From Dermacoccus abyssi (GTDB taxonomy: Bacteria > Actinomycetota > Actinomycetes > Actinomycetales > Dermatophilaceae), in assembly GCF_003515945.1 (NCBI RefSeq), contig NZ_QWLM01000003.1, positions 62,001 to 126,000 of the forward strand: 64,000 nucleotides of DNA, given 5' to 3'. A program made the position numbers and the translations under genes. Shown here one piece after another: positions 19,511-27,151 of the stretch (the first letter of the stretch is position 1; every line of letters starts with the position of its first letter). The notes under the pieces were generated by a model. It ran no database searches. It was not told the DNA's origin and worked only from the letters and a program-made list of their open reading frames with translations.

Positions 19511-19759
19511 ATGGCTGCTTCCGAGCAGGAGATCCTCGCCGGCCTCGCCGAGATCGTCAACGAGGAGACGGGCATCGACGCCTCGTCGGTCCAGTCGGAC
19601 AAGTCCTTCACCGACGACCTCGACATCGACTCGCTGTCGATGATGACGATCGTCGTCAACGCCGAGGAGAAGTTCGGCGTGCGCATCCCGGACGAAGAGG
19701 TCAAGAACCTCGTCACCGTCGGCGACGCCGTCAACTACATCAAGAACGCCCAGGCCTGA
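19511..19759 (+). CDS. acpP: Acyl carrier protein
   Basis: An 82-residue acidic helical protein. The phosphopantetheine serine is in DIDSLSMM (about Ser41). Helix II continues as IVVNAEEKFGVRIPDEE, typical of type II ACP. A strong site aaggag lies just ahead of the ATG. It carries growing acyl chains between FabD, FabH and FabF. It is flanked by 93 bp upstream and 94 bp downstream, a looser spacing than the rest of the operon, which suits its need for much higher expression. Confidence 0.96.
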   Translation: MAASEQEILAGLAEIVNEETGIDASSVQSDKSFTDDLDIDSLSMMTIVVNAEEKFGVRIPDEEVKNLVTVGDAVNYIKNAQA

Positions 19760-19780
19760 ACCTTCACCAGGCCGGACGAC

Positions 19781-19807
19781 GGTGGCTCACCCGCTCGGTG
19801 AGCCACC
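19781..19807 (+). promoter_or_regulatory. Perfect hairpin between acpP and fabF
   Basis: An 11-bp perfect inverted repeat, ggtggctcacc / ggtgagccacc, with a 5-nt loop, centred 35 bp after the acpP stop and 47 bp before the fabF start. No T run follows. It could act as a partial terminator or a 3' stabiliser that keeps acpP mRNA more abundant than fabF-accD mRNA. Inference from position and structure only. Confidence 0.6.
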
Positions 19808-19853
19808 GCGTCCCACCCGCTTCCGTCACACCCCGCACCGAGGAGTTCGCCTC

Positions 19854-21104
19854 ATGAGCGAGAACCGCCGAGTCGTCATCACCGGCCTTGGAGCCACCAC
19901 TCCGCTGGGCGCCACCGCGCCCGCCACCTGGGAAGCTCTGCTGGCCGGCAAGAGCGGCGCCCGCACCCTTGAGGAGAGCTGGGTCAGCGAGTACGAGCTG
20001 CCCGTCACCTTCGCCGCCACGCTCGCCGAGAGCCCCGCCTCGACGCTGGCGAAGGTCGAGCTCAAGCGCATGGACCCGTTCACGCAGTACGCCATGGTGG
20101 CGGCCCGTGAGGCGTGGGCCGACGCCGGCTCCCCCGAGGTCGAGCCGGAGCGCCTCGCCTCCGCCATCGGTACGGGTATCGGCGGCGTGCAGTCGCTGCT
20201 CGACCAGTACGACGTGCTCAAGGAGAAGGGCGCGCGTCGCATCTACCCCCTCACTGTACCGATGCTCATGCCGAACGCTGCCTCCGGCAACGTGTCGATG
20301 GAGTTCGGCGCCAAGGCGGGCGCTCACACGTCGGTTTCCGCGTGTTCCTCGGGTGCGGAGTCGATGGGCTTCGCGGCCCAGACGATCGCCTCCGGTCGAG
20401 CCGACATGGCCATCGCCGGCGGTAGCGAAGCACCGATGCACCCGCTGCCGATCGCCGGTTTCGCTGCTGCGCGCGCCATGTCGACGCGCAATGACTCCCC
20501 CGAGACTGCTTCGCGTCCGTGGGCTCCCGACCGTGACGGCTTCGTGCTCGGCGAGGGCGCGGCCGTCGTCGTGCTCGAGGAGTACGAGCACGCCAAGGCC
20601 CGTGGCGCCACGATCTACGCCGAGTTCGCGGGGCTGGGAATGTCCGCTGACTCCTACCACATCACCGCCGGCGACCCGGAGGGTGCAGGTGCCGCTCGCG
20701 CCATGACCGAGGCCATCACGAGCGCCGGGCTGACGCCCGCCGACATCGTGCACATCAACGCTCACGCCACCTCGACGCCGGTCGGCGACGTCGCGGAAGC
20801 CACCGCGATCCGACGCGCGTTCGGTGACGCCGCCGGTGGCATCGCGGTCACCGGCACGAAGTCGATGACGGGCCACCTCCTCGGTGCCGCAGGTGCACTC
20901 GAGACGCTCATCGCGGCACTCACCGTCCACCACCGCCGCGTGCCGGCCACGATCAACGTCGACGAGGTGGACGAGCCGTTCGCCGACCTCGACCTCGTGC
21001 GCGGCGAGGCGCGCAAGCTGCCCGACGGCGACGTCGCCGTTCTCAACAACTCGTTCGGCTTCGGCGGCCATAACGTCGCCGTAACCCTCAGGAGTGCTTC
21101 ATGA
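19854..21104 (+). CDS. fabF: Beta-ketoacyl-ACP synthase II
   Basis: 416 residues. The KAS II Cys-His-His triad is present: Cys in SACSSGAESMG (about 163), His in NAHATSTPVGD (about 304) and His in KSMTGHLLGAAG (about 341). It elongates acyl-ACP with malonyl-ACP. The ATG at 19854 follows aggag with a 7-nt spacing; the extra in-frame codons upstream lie in the hairpin region. Its TGA overlaps the accD ATG (ATGA). Confidence 0.95.
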   Translation: MSENRRVVITGLGATTPLGATAPATWEALLAGKSGARTLEESWVSEYELPVTFAATLAESPASTLAKVELKRMDPFTQYAMVAAREAWADAGSPEVEPERLASAIGTGIGGVQSLLDQYDVLKEKGARRIYPLTVPMLMPNAASGNVSMEFGAKAGAHTSVSACSSGAESMGFAAQTIASGRADMAIAGGSEAPMHPLPIAGFAAARAMSTRNDSPETASRPWAPDRDGFVLGEGAAVVVLEEYEHAKARGATIYAEFAGLGMSADSYHITAGDPEGAGAARAMTEAITSAGLTPADIVHINAHATSTPVGDVAEATAIRRAFGDAAGGIAVTGTKSMTGHLLGAAGALETLIAALTVHHRRVPATINVDEVDEPFADLDLVRGEARKLPDGDVAVLNNSFGFGGHNVAVTLRSAS

Positions 21105-22516
21105 ACGCCCTCACCGCAGCGCCGGAAGCGCCTGCCGCCGACCCGCGCGACCCGAACCTGCGTCTGGAGAACTTCCTCGACGACGGCACGGTGGAGATCA
21201 TCAACGAGGTCGAGAAGTCGGGCTTCGTCTCGGCGCGTGGCCGCGCGAACGGCGCACCCGTCGTCGTGTTCTGCTCCGACGCGCGCGTCCAGGGCGGTGC
21301 CATGGGCGTCGAGGGCTGCAAGGCCATCGTCGAGGCGTACGACATCGCTCTCGCCGAAGGCACGCCGATCATCGGCCTGTGGCACTCAGGTGGCGCCCGC
21401 CTCGCGGAGGGCGTGGTCAGCCTCCACGCCGTGGGTGAGGTGTTCGCCATCATGACGCGCGCCTCGGGCAAGATCCCGCAGATCTCCGTCGTCATCGGCG
21501 CGGCCGCGGGTGGCGCGGCGTACGGCCCGGCCCTCACGGACGTCGTCATCATGGCCGAGAAGGGCCGCATCTTCGTCACCGGTCCTGACGTCGTGCGCAG
21601 CGTCACCGGGGAGAACGTCGACGCCGCGCGCCTGGGTGGCCCGGAGCCGCACGGGCGTCGTTCGGGTGTGGTGCACGTCGTGACGGAGACCGAGGACGAG
21701 GCGTTCGAGCGCGGACGCCTGCTCGCCTCCCTCATGGCCGATCAGCGTGAGTTCGATGTCGCGGGTACCGAGGAGCGCGACCTGGGCGAGACGTTCCCGG
21801 AGAACGCGAAGCGTGCCTACGACGTGCACCCGCTCGTCGACAACCTCTTCGACGACGCGGCCGAGATCATCGAGCTCCACGCGAAGTGGGCGCCGAACAT
21901 CGTCACGGCTCTGGGGCGTTTCGGCGGACGCACGGTCGGCGTCATCGCGAACAACCCGATGCGCCTCGGTGGCTGTCTCGACTCCCCCGCCGCCGAGAAG
22001 ACGGCCCGCTTCGTGCGTATGTGCGACGCGTTCGGCATCCCGCTCGTCGTCCTCGTCGACGTTCCGGGTTACCTGCCGGGCGTCGGCCAGGAGTGGGACG
22101 GTGTCGTGCGTCGCGGCGCGAAGCTGCTGCACGCGTTCGGCGAGTCGGTGGTCCCGCGCGTGACGCTCGTGACGCGCAAGACGTACGGCGGCGCGTACAT
22201 CGCGATGAACAGCCGTTCGCTCGGCGCGACGAAGGTGTTCGCGTGGCCGAGCGCGGAGGTGGCCGTCATGGGTCACGTCGCGGCCGTGCGCATCCTGCAC
22301 CGCCGTCGTCTGGCCGAGGTCGAGATCGACGACCGTGCACGCGTCGAGGAGGAACTGGCAGCGGAGCACGCAGTGCTCGCCGGTGGCTTGGAGCGTGCGC
22401 AGGAGATCGGTGTCGTCGACGAGGTCGTCGAGCCGACGAAGACGCGCGGAGCCCTCGTGGCTGCGCTCGCCGAGGCTCCGGCTCGCCGAGGCGAGCACGG
22501 CAACATTCCGCTGTGA
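21101..22516 (+). CDS. accD: Acyl-CoA carboxylase carboxyltransferase (beta) subunit
   Basis: 471 residues with the two crotonase-like halves of AccD/PccB carboxyltransferases. The first half shows VQGGAMGVEGCKAIVEA and the GGARLAEGVVSLH oxyanion region; the second shows VIANNPMRLGGCLDSPAAEK and the LVDVPGYLPGVGQEW loop. It moves carboxyl from biotin to acetyl-CoA (or propionyl-CoA), giving the malonyl-CoA used by FabD. It is slightly shorter than typical PccB (about 510). The alpha/biotin subunit is not in the window. It ends the fab operon, followed by a strong hairpin. Confidence 0.93.
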   Translation: MNALTAAPEAPAADPRDPNLRLENFLDDGTVEIINEVEKSGFVSARGRANGAPVVVFCSDARVQGGAMGVEGCKAIVEAYDIALAEGTPIIGLWHSGGARLAEGVVSLHAVGEVFAIMTRASGKIPQISVVIGAAAGGAAYGPALTDVVIMAEKGRIFVTGPDVVRSVTGENVDAARLGGPEPHGRRSGVVHVVTETEDEAFERGRLLASLMADQREFDVAGTEERDLGETFPENAKRAYDVHPLVDNLFDDAAEIIELHAKWAPNIVTALGRFGGRTVGVIANNPMRLGGCLDSPAAEKTARFVRMCDAFGIPLVVLVDVPGYLPGVGQEWDGVVRRGAKLLHAFGESVVPRVTLVTRKTYGGAYIAMNSRSLGATKVFAWPSAEVAVMGHVAAVRILHRRRLAEVEIDDRARVEEELAAEHAVLAGGLERAQEIGVVDEVVEPTKTRGALVAALAEAPARRGEHGNIPL

Positions 22517-22539
22517 CGTTCGCTCACTGACTGCACGCG

Positions 22540-22578
22540 AAAGGGCGGTGCCTCCCCCAGAGGAAGGCACCGCCCTTT
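22540..22578. terminator. Terminator after the fab operon
   Basis: A perfect 14-bp stem, aaagggcggtgcct / aggcaccgcccttt, with an 11-nt loop. The right arm ends in TTT. It lies between convergent accD and the DUF3145 gene. Confidence 0.85.
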
Positions 22579-22595
22579 GGTGTGTGGGTGTCAGG

Positions 22596-23111
22596 TCAGC
22601 CGACGCGGTGGAGCCAGCGCACGGGCGCACCGTCACCGGCGTACCGGAAAGGCTCCAGTTCCTGGTCCCAGGCCGTGCCGAGCAGTTCGGCCATCTCGGC
22701 GCGGAACTCCTGCGGGTCGCCGCCGCTCGCCATGAGGGCGCTGCGCAGTCGGTCCTCGCTGACGACGGCGTCGCCGCTGGCGGAGGTCCAGGTGTGATGG
22801 ATGCCCAGGCTGGGCGTGTGCGACCAACGCGAGCCGTCCGTGCCGGCCGAGGGCTCTTCGGTGACCTCGTAGCGCACGTGATCCCAGCCGCGCAGGGCGC
22901 TGGCGAGCCGCGCGCCGGTACCGGCGTCACCGGCCCAGCTGAACTCGGTGCGCACGAGGCCGGGCGCGACGGGCTGATCGGTCCACTCGAGGGACACGTC
23001 GAGGCCCAGAATGCTCTCCAAGGCCCATTCGATGTGCGGGCACAGCGCCGCTGGGGTGGAGTGAACGAACACCACCCCGCGGGTCATGACGCGTGAGGAC
23101 GTCATCGACAT
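22596..23111 (-). CDS. DUF3145 domain protein
   Basis: A 171-residue soluble protein matching the actinobacterial DUF3145 family: TRGVVFVHSTPAALCPHIEWAL at the start, the WTDQPVAPGLVRTE strand, and WDQELEPFRYAG plus VRWLHRVG at the end. Function is unknown. It is often next to the accD/fab cluster in Micrococcales, so a link to lipid synthesis is possible but unproven. The start may be the ATG at 23111 or 23105. Confidence 0.85.
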   Translation of the reverse strand: MSMTSSRVMTRGVVFVHSTPAALCPHIEWALESILGLDVSLEWTDQPVAPGLVRTEFSWAGDAGTGARLASALRGWDHVRYEVTEEPSAGTDGSRWSHTPSLGIHHTWTSASGDAVVSEDRLRSALMASGGDPQEFRAEMAELLGTAWDQELEPFRYAGDGAPVRWLHRVG

Positions 23112-23265
23112 CCGAACCTCCTGTGTGCGCGAGGGACGTCTTCCCCAACGACCTCATGCGATTTCAGGTGTTCGAACTGTGCGGTTGTGGCCCCATCATG
23201 CCTCACGGGCACGGCGAAGGCGAGAACGCCGCGCGGGCGGGCGCGGTCGAAACTGGACTTCGGAG

Positions 23266-23339
23266 TAGGGCGGGTGGGGCTTGAACCCACGACCCAAGGA
23301 TTATGAGTCCTCTGCTCTGACCGGCTGAGCTACCGCCCC
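23266..23339 (-). tRNA. tRNA with CAT anticodon (elongator Met, or Ile2)
   Basis: A 74-nt cloverleaf. Acceptor GGGGCGG pairs with CCGCCCT (G1-U72 wobble), D stem GCTC/GAGC, anticodon stem GAGGA/TCCTT with loop CTCATAA giving CAT, T stem GTGGG/CCCAC, discriminator A, no encoded CCA. The G1-U72 wobble and lack of three G-C pairs under the anticodon loop exclude initiator tRNA. Elongator Met and TilS-modified Ile2 share the CTCATAA loop and cannot be told apart with certainty by eye. Confidence 0.9.
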
Positions 23340-23460
23340 GAGCCCGGCGCTCAGGCGCCCGGCACTCGCGGAAGTGTAGCCGCTCGCCCCCAAGGACGAG
23401 TCCGCAGCCAACACCGGGTGCAGCGCCCACGTGGCCGCGAACCCCCAAAAACCCTGTCAT

Positions 23461-23474
23461 ACATATGCTTATGT
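23461..23474. promoter_or_regulatory. AT-rich palindrome in the glu operon upstream region
   Basis: acatatgcttatgt (arms acata/tatgt, 4-nt spacer) sits in a markedly AT-rich stretch (about 23448-23502) 55 bp before the gluA start. It may contain promoter elements or an operator. No regulator is assigned. Confidence 0.4.
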
Positions 23475-23528
23475 GTTTGTACCGATTAGGTCACAGGTGA
23501 GCATCCGGTAGCGCTCATCAGTGCAGGC

Positions 23529-24334
23529 ATGACTACGCTCACACCCATGACTGGAGCCACCACTGCCACCGAGCAGTCCGACATCCGGGCGAAGCGCGGC
23601 GAGCCGCTCGTCGTTCTCGAGGGTGTCAACAAGCACTACGGTGACCTGCATGTCCTGAAGGACATCAACCTGACGATCAACCGCGGCGAGGTCGTCGTCA
23701 TCCTCGGCCCGTCGGGTTCGGGTAAGTCGACGCTGTGCCGCACGATCAACCGCCTCGAGACGATCGAGAACGGCACGATTCAGATCGACGGCAAGGAGCT
23801 TCCCGCCGAGGGAGCGGGCCTCGCGAAGCTGCGCGCCGACGTCGGGATGGTCTTCCAGTCGTTCAACCTCTTCGCCCACAAGACGATTCTCGACAACGTG
23901 ACCCTCGGCCCGATCAAGGTGCGCAAGAAGTCCAAGGGCGACGCCGAGTCGCGCGCCATGGAACTGCTCAAGCGCGTGGGCGTCGACCACCAGGCCAAGA
24001 AGTTCCCGGCCCAGCTCTCCGGCGGTCAGCAGCAGCGTGTCGCCATCGCCCGCTCGCTCGCCATGGAGCCGAAGGTCATGCTCTTCGACGAGCCCACCTC
24101 CGCCCTCGACCCCGAGATGATCAACGAGTCCTCGACGTCATGGCGCAGCTGGCCAAGGAAGGCATGACGATGATCGTCGTCACGCACGAGATGGGCTTCG
24201 CCCGTCGCGCTGCCGACCGCGTCATCTTCATGGCCGACGGCGAGATCCTCGAGCAGGCTGAGCCCGAAGAGTTCTTCACCAACCCCAAGTCCGATCGCGC
24301 CAAGGATTTCCTCGGCAAGATCCTCACCCACTGA
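23529..24334 (+). pseudogene. gluA: Glutamate ABC transporter ATP-binding protein, frameshifted
   Basis: An amino-acid ABC ATPase broken by a one-base loss between 24128 and 24129. Walker A GPSGSGKST is at 60-68, the Q-loop at VFQSFNLF, the signature LSGGQQQR and Walker B VMLFDEPTSALDPEM are in the first frame. The first frame then runs to a stop at 24167, while the H-loop (VVTHEMGFARRAADR) and the C-terminus are in the next frame, ending at 24334. Adding one G (GAG-GTC) restores a normal protein of about 267 residues. The partner genes gluBCD are intact. ATG 23547 is an alternative start. Confidence 0.88.
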
Positions 24335-24368
24335 CCCTCGGGTCAGGTCTTTTACCAGGAGGAAATCC

Positions 24369-25196
24369 ATGATCAAGCGTGCAATCGCCACGGTCGGCGT
24401 CGCGTCCCTCGCCCTCGGCCTCAGCGCCTGTGGCGGCAGTGACGACGAGTCGAGCTCCGGCTCGGGCGACAAGGTCAAGATCGGCATCAAGTTCGACCAG
24501 CCGGGTCTCGGCCTCAAGGCCGGTTCCGATTACAAGGGTCTCGACGTCGACGTCGCCAAGTACGTCGCCAAGGAAATGGGCTACGAGGCGGACAAGATCG
24601 AGTTCGTCGAGACGCCGTCCAAGCAGCGCGAGAAGATGCTCGAGAACGGCTCCGTGAAGATGATCTTCGCGACCTACTCGATCACCGACAAGCGCAAGAA
24701 GGTCGTCTCCTTCGGTGGTCCCTACTTCATCGCCGGCCAGTCGGTCCTCGTGAAGTCGGACAGCTCGATCAAGAGCGTCTCCGACCTGTCGGGCAAGAAG
24801 GTCTGCTCCGTCACCGGTTCGACGTCGGTCGACAACCTCAAGGAGAAGCAGCCGAACCTTGTGCCCCAGAAGTACGACAAGTACTCCGAGTGCGCGGACG
24901 CTCTCGCCTCGGGCGCCATCGAGGCCATGACGACGGACAACACGATCCTCGCCGGCTACGCCAACCAGGACGCCTACAAGGGCAAGTTCAAGCTCGTCGG
25001 TGACCCGTTCACCGAGGAGAAGTACGGCGTCGGCCTGAAGAAGGGCGACAAGGCCACCTGCGAGAAGGTCAACGCCGCGATCAAGAAGATGGTCGACTCC
25101 GGCGAGTGGAAGAAGGCCGTCGAGGCCAACCTCGGCGCCGACTTCAAGTACGACACCAAGGTGAACCCGCCGAAGTCGTTCGAAGCCTGCTCCTGA
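24369..25196 (+). CDS. gluB: Glutamate-binding lipoprotein of the ABC transporter
   Basis: 275 residues. A lipoprotein signal peptide ends in LGLSAC (Cys21), followed by a Gly/Ser/Asp-rich spacer. The rest is a family 3 solute-binding protein: YKGLDVDVAKYVAKEMGY, FATYSITDKRKKVVSFGGPYF and the second-lobe GKKVCSVTGSTS region. It captures glutamate (or aspartate) outside the membrane for the GluCD permease. It has an aggagg-type site 4-8 bases before the ATG and begins 34 bp after gluA. Confidence 0.92.
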   Translation: MIKRAIATVGVASLALGLSACGGSDDESSSGSGDKVKIGIKFDQPGLGLKAGSDYKGLDVDVAKYVAKEMGYEADKIEFVETPSKQREKMLENGSVKMIFATYSITDKRKKVVSFGGPYFIAGQSVLVKSDSSIKSVSDLSGKKVCSVTGSTSVDNLKEKQPNLVPQKYDKYSECADALASGAIEAMTTDNTILAGYANQDAYKGKFKLVGDPFTEEKYGVGLKKGDKATCEKVNAAIKKMVDSGEWKKAVEANLGADFKYDTKVNPPKSFEACS

Positions 25197-25271
25197 TCTA
25201 TCTGACGCGGCGGGTGGGGCCGGTGAACTTTCACCAGCCCCACCCGCCTCGCACGTTCCGAAAGGCATTGC

Positions 25272-25952
25272 ATGTCAACGCTTTTCAGCGATTATGATCT
25301 GCTGTCCGCGCTGTGGATGACGATCAAGCTGACGATTGCTGCGGCTATCGGTTCCCTCGTCGTGGGCACCCTGGTCGCCGTTCTGCGCATGTCGCCGGTG
25401 CCGATGCTGCGTTTCCTGGGCACCTCGTACGTCAACATCTTCCGCAATACGCCGCTGACGCTCATCATCCTGTCGTGCAACCTCGTGCTGTGGGCAAAGC
25501 TGGGTATCAACCTGGCTGACAGCAAGAGCCCCGACTTCTTCGACACGAACAACTTTCGCCTGGCGGTCGTCGGTCTCGTGCTCTACCACGCGTCGTACGT
25601 CTGTGAGTCGCTGCGTTCCGGTGTGAACACCATTCCGCTCGGGCAGGCCGAGGCCGCTCGCTCGATCGGTCTGACGTTCGGGCAGTCGCTGCGCGAGGTC
25701 ATCCTCCCCCAGGCCTTCCGCGGCTCAATTGTTCCGTTGGGCAACGCCCTGATCGCCCTCACGAAGAACACGACGGTCGCCGTCGTCATCGGCGTGGCTG
25801 AAATGGCGGCAATGCTCGCGAAGGTCACCGAGGACGACCCGGGTCTGCTCAACCAGGCCTTCGTGGCCTCGGCGATCGCCTTCGTCCTCCTGACCCTGCC
25901 GACCGGACTTCTCGTCGGCCACCTCGGCAAGAAGTTGGCGGTGAAGCGATGA
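25272..25952 (+). CDS. gluC: Glutamate ABC transporter permease
   Basis: A 226-residue inner membrane protein with about five hydrophobic segments. The EAA coupling loop is seen as SIPLG-like QAEAARSIGLTFGQSLREVILPQA near residues 125-155, typical of the HisM/GluC amino-acid permeases. It forms the translocation pore with GluD. Its stop overlaps the gluD start (ATGA). Confidence 0.92.
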   Translation: MSTLFSDYDLLSALWMTIKLTIAAAIGSLVVGTLVAVLRMSPVPMLRFLGTSYVNIFRNTPLTLIILSCNLVLWAKLGINLADSKSPDFFDTNNFRLAVVGLVLYHASYVCESLRSGVNTIPLGQAEAARSIGLTFGQSLREVILPQAFRGSIVPLGNALIALTKNTTVAVVIGVAEMAAMLAKVTEDDPGLLNQAFVASAIAFVLLTLPTGLLVGHLGKKLAVKR

Positions 25953-26866
25953 GCGCCGGAGTTCTCTTCGACGCGCCGGGCCCCAAGGCCCGCCGTCGTC
26001 ACATGATCCTGACCGGGGTCGGTGTCCTGCTCTTGGCAGCCGTCCTCTGGGTCGTCTACAAGCGACTTGACGACAAGGGGCAGTTCACGGCCGCCATGTG
26101 GAAGCCGTTCACGGATCCTGAGCTGTGGAAGGAATACATCCTCCCCGGCCTCGTGGGCACGCTGAAGGCGGCCTTCGCCGGCATGATCGGCGCGACGATC
26201 TTCGGTGTCATCTTCGCGATGGCTCGCATGTCGCAGATCAAGCCCCTGAGCTGGGCCGCGGGTGTCATCGTCGAGTTCGGGCGCGCCGTCCCCGTCCTGC
26301 TCATGATGCTGTTCCTCTACGGCGCACTCACCCGCGGCGGCGCGGAGGACATCCACGCCTTCATCGCGACCGTCACGGCCCTCGTCATCTACAACGGTTC
26401 CGTGGTCGCCGAGGTCATCCGCTCCGGCGTCGACCAGCTGCCCAAAGGCCAGCGCGAGGCGGGTGTCGCGATCGGTCTGACCGACTCGCTGACGCTGCGT
26501 TCGATCCTGCTCCCCCAGGCTGTCACCGCGATGCTGCCGACCCTGATCAGCCAGCTCGTCGTCATCCTCAAGGACACGGCGCTGGGTTACCAGGTTCAGT
26601 ACGGCGAGATGCTCTACAAGGGCAAGAACGCCTCGACGATCTTCGCCAACATCGTGCCGACGCTCATCGTCATCGGCACGATCTACATCCTGCTCAACTA
26701 CGCGATCTCCAAGGTCGCCGTGCTCGCTGAGAAGTGGCTGCAGAACCGCGGCCGCGTAGCCGAGGACAGCGCTCAGGGCGGCGGCCCGGCGGGCGGCGTC
26801 ACAGCCGGTGTCGCAACGGTCGGGGCCCCCGGCGTCGACCTCGCCGTACACAACAAACAGTTGTAG
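25949..26866 (+). CDS. gluD: Glutamate ABC transporter permease
   Basis: 305 residues, longer than GluC: an N-terminal membrane segment (about 20-40) precedes the usual permease core, whose EAA loop is GQREAGVAIGLTDSL followed by LRSILLPQAV (about 170-195). A glycine-rich, poorly conserved cytoplasmic tail ends the protein. It pairs with GluC. Two hairpins follow the stop. Confidence 0.91.
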   Translation: MSAGVLFDAPGPKARRRHMILTGVGVLLLAAVLWVVYKRLDDKGQFTAAMWKPFTDPELWKEYILPGLVGTLKAAFAGMIGATIFGVIFAMARMSQIKPLSWAAGVIVEFGRAVPVLLMMLFLYGALTRGGAEDIHAFIATVTALVIYNGSVVAEVIRSGVDQLPKGQREAGVAIGLTDSLTLRSILLPQAVTAMLPTLISQLVVILKDTALGYQVQYGEMLYKGKNASTIFANIVPTLIVIGTIYILLNYAISKVAVLAEKWLQNRGRVAEDSAQGGGPAGGVTAGVATVGAPGVDLAVHNKQL

Positions 26867-26879
26867 GTCGATCCCTCGA

Positions 26880-26912
26880 CGAGGCCCCCACGATCTGATC
26901 GCGGGGGCCTCG
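26880..26912 (+). terminator. Terminator after gluD
   Basis: cgaggccccc / gggggcctcg 10-bp stem with an inner cgat/atcg extension, 13 bp after the gluD stop, followed by ttcgta. Confidence 0.75.
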
Positions 26913-26943
26913 TTCGTACCTGTTCACCTGCCCGGAGAAGGGC

Positions 26944-26978
26944 AACGAAAAAGGGCCGCTTTCGCGGCCCTTCTCGTT
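26944..26978 (-). terminator. Intrinsic terminator of tRNA-Asn
   Basis: On the minus strand, aagggccgc-GAAA-gcggccctt followed by TTT, with outer aacga/tcgtt pairing. It begins 4 nt after the tRNA-Asn 3' end, so that tRNA is probably a single-gene transcript. Confidence 0.8.
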
Positions 26979-26981
26979 GTG

Positions 26982-27054
26982 CTCCCCCACTTGGACTCGA
27001 ACCAAGAACCCTCCGATTAACAGTCGAATGCTCTGCCAATTGAGCTATAGGGGA
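26982..27054 (-). tRNA. tRNA-Asn (anticodon GTT)
   Basis: A 73-nt cloverleaf: acceptor TCCCCTA/TGGGGGA, D stem GCTC/GAGC, anticodon stem TTCGA/TCGGA with loop CTGTTAA giving GTT, T stem CTTGG/CCAAG with TTCGAGT, discriminator G. No CCA is encoded. Confidence 0.95.
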
Positions 27055-27151
27055 ATGCTTGACCCAGCGGCCCGAGCTCTCACCCGAACGTTTGGCGCGC
27101 CGTAACTGTAGCAAAGGTTTCTCAGCCGTTCATAATCGCCTTGCCACCGGT

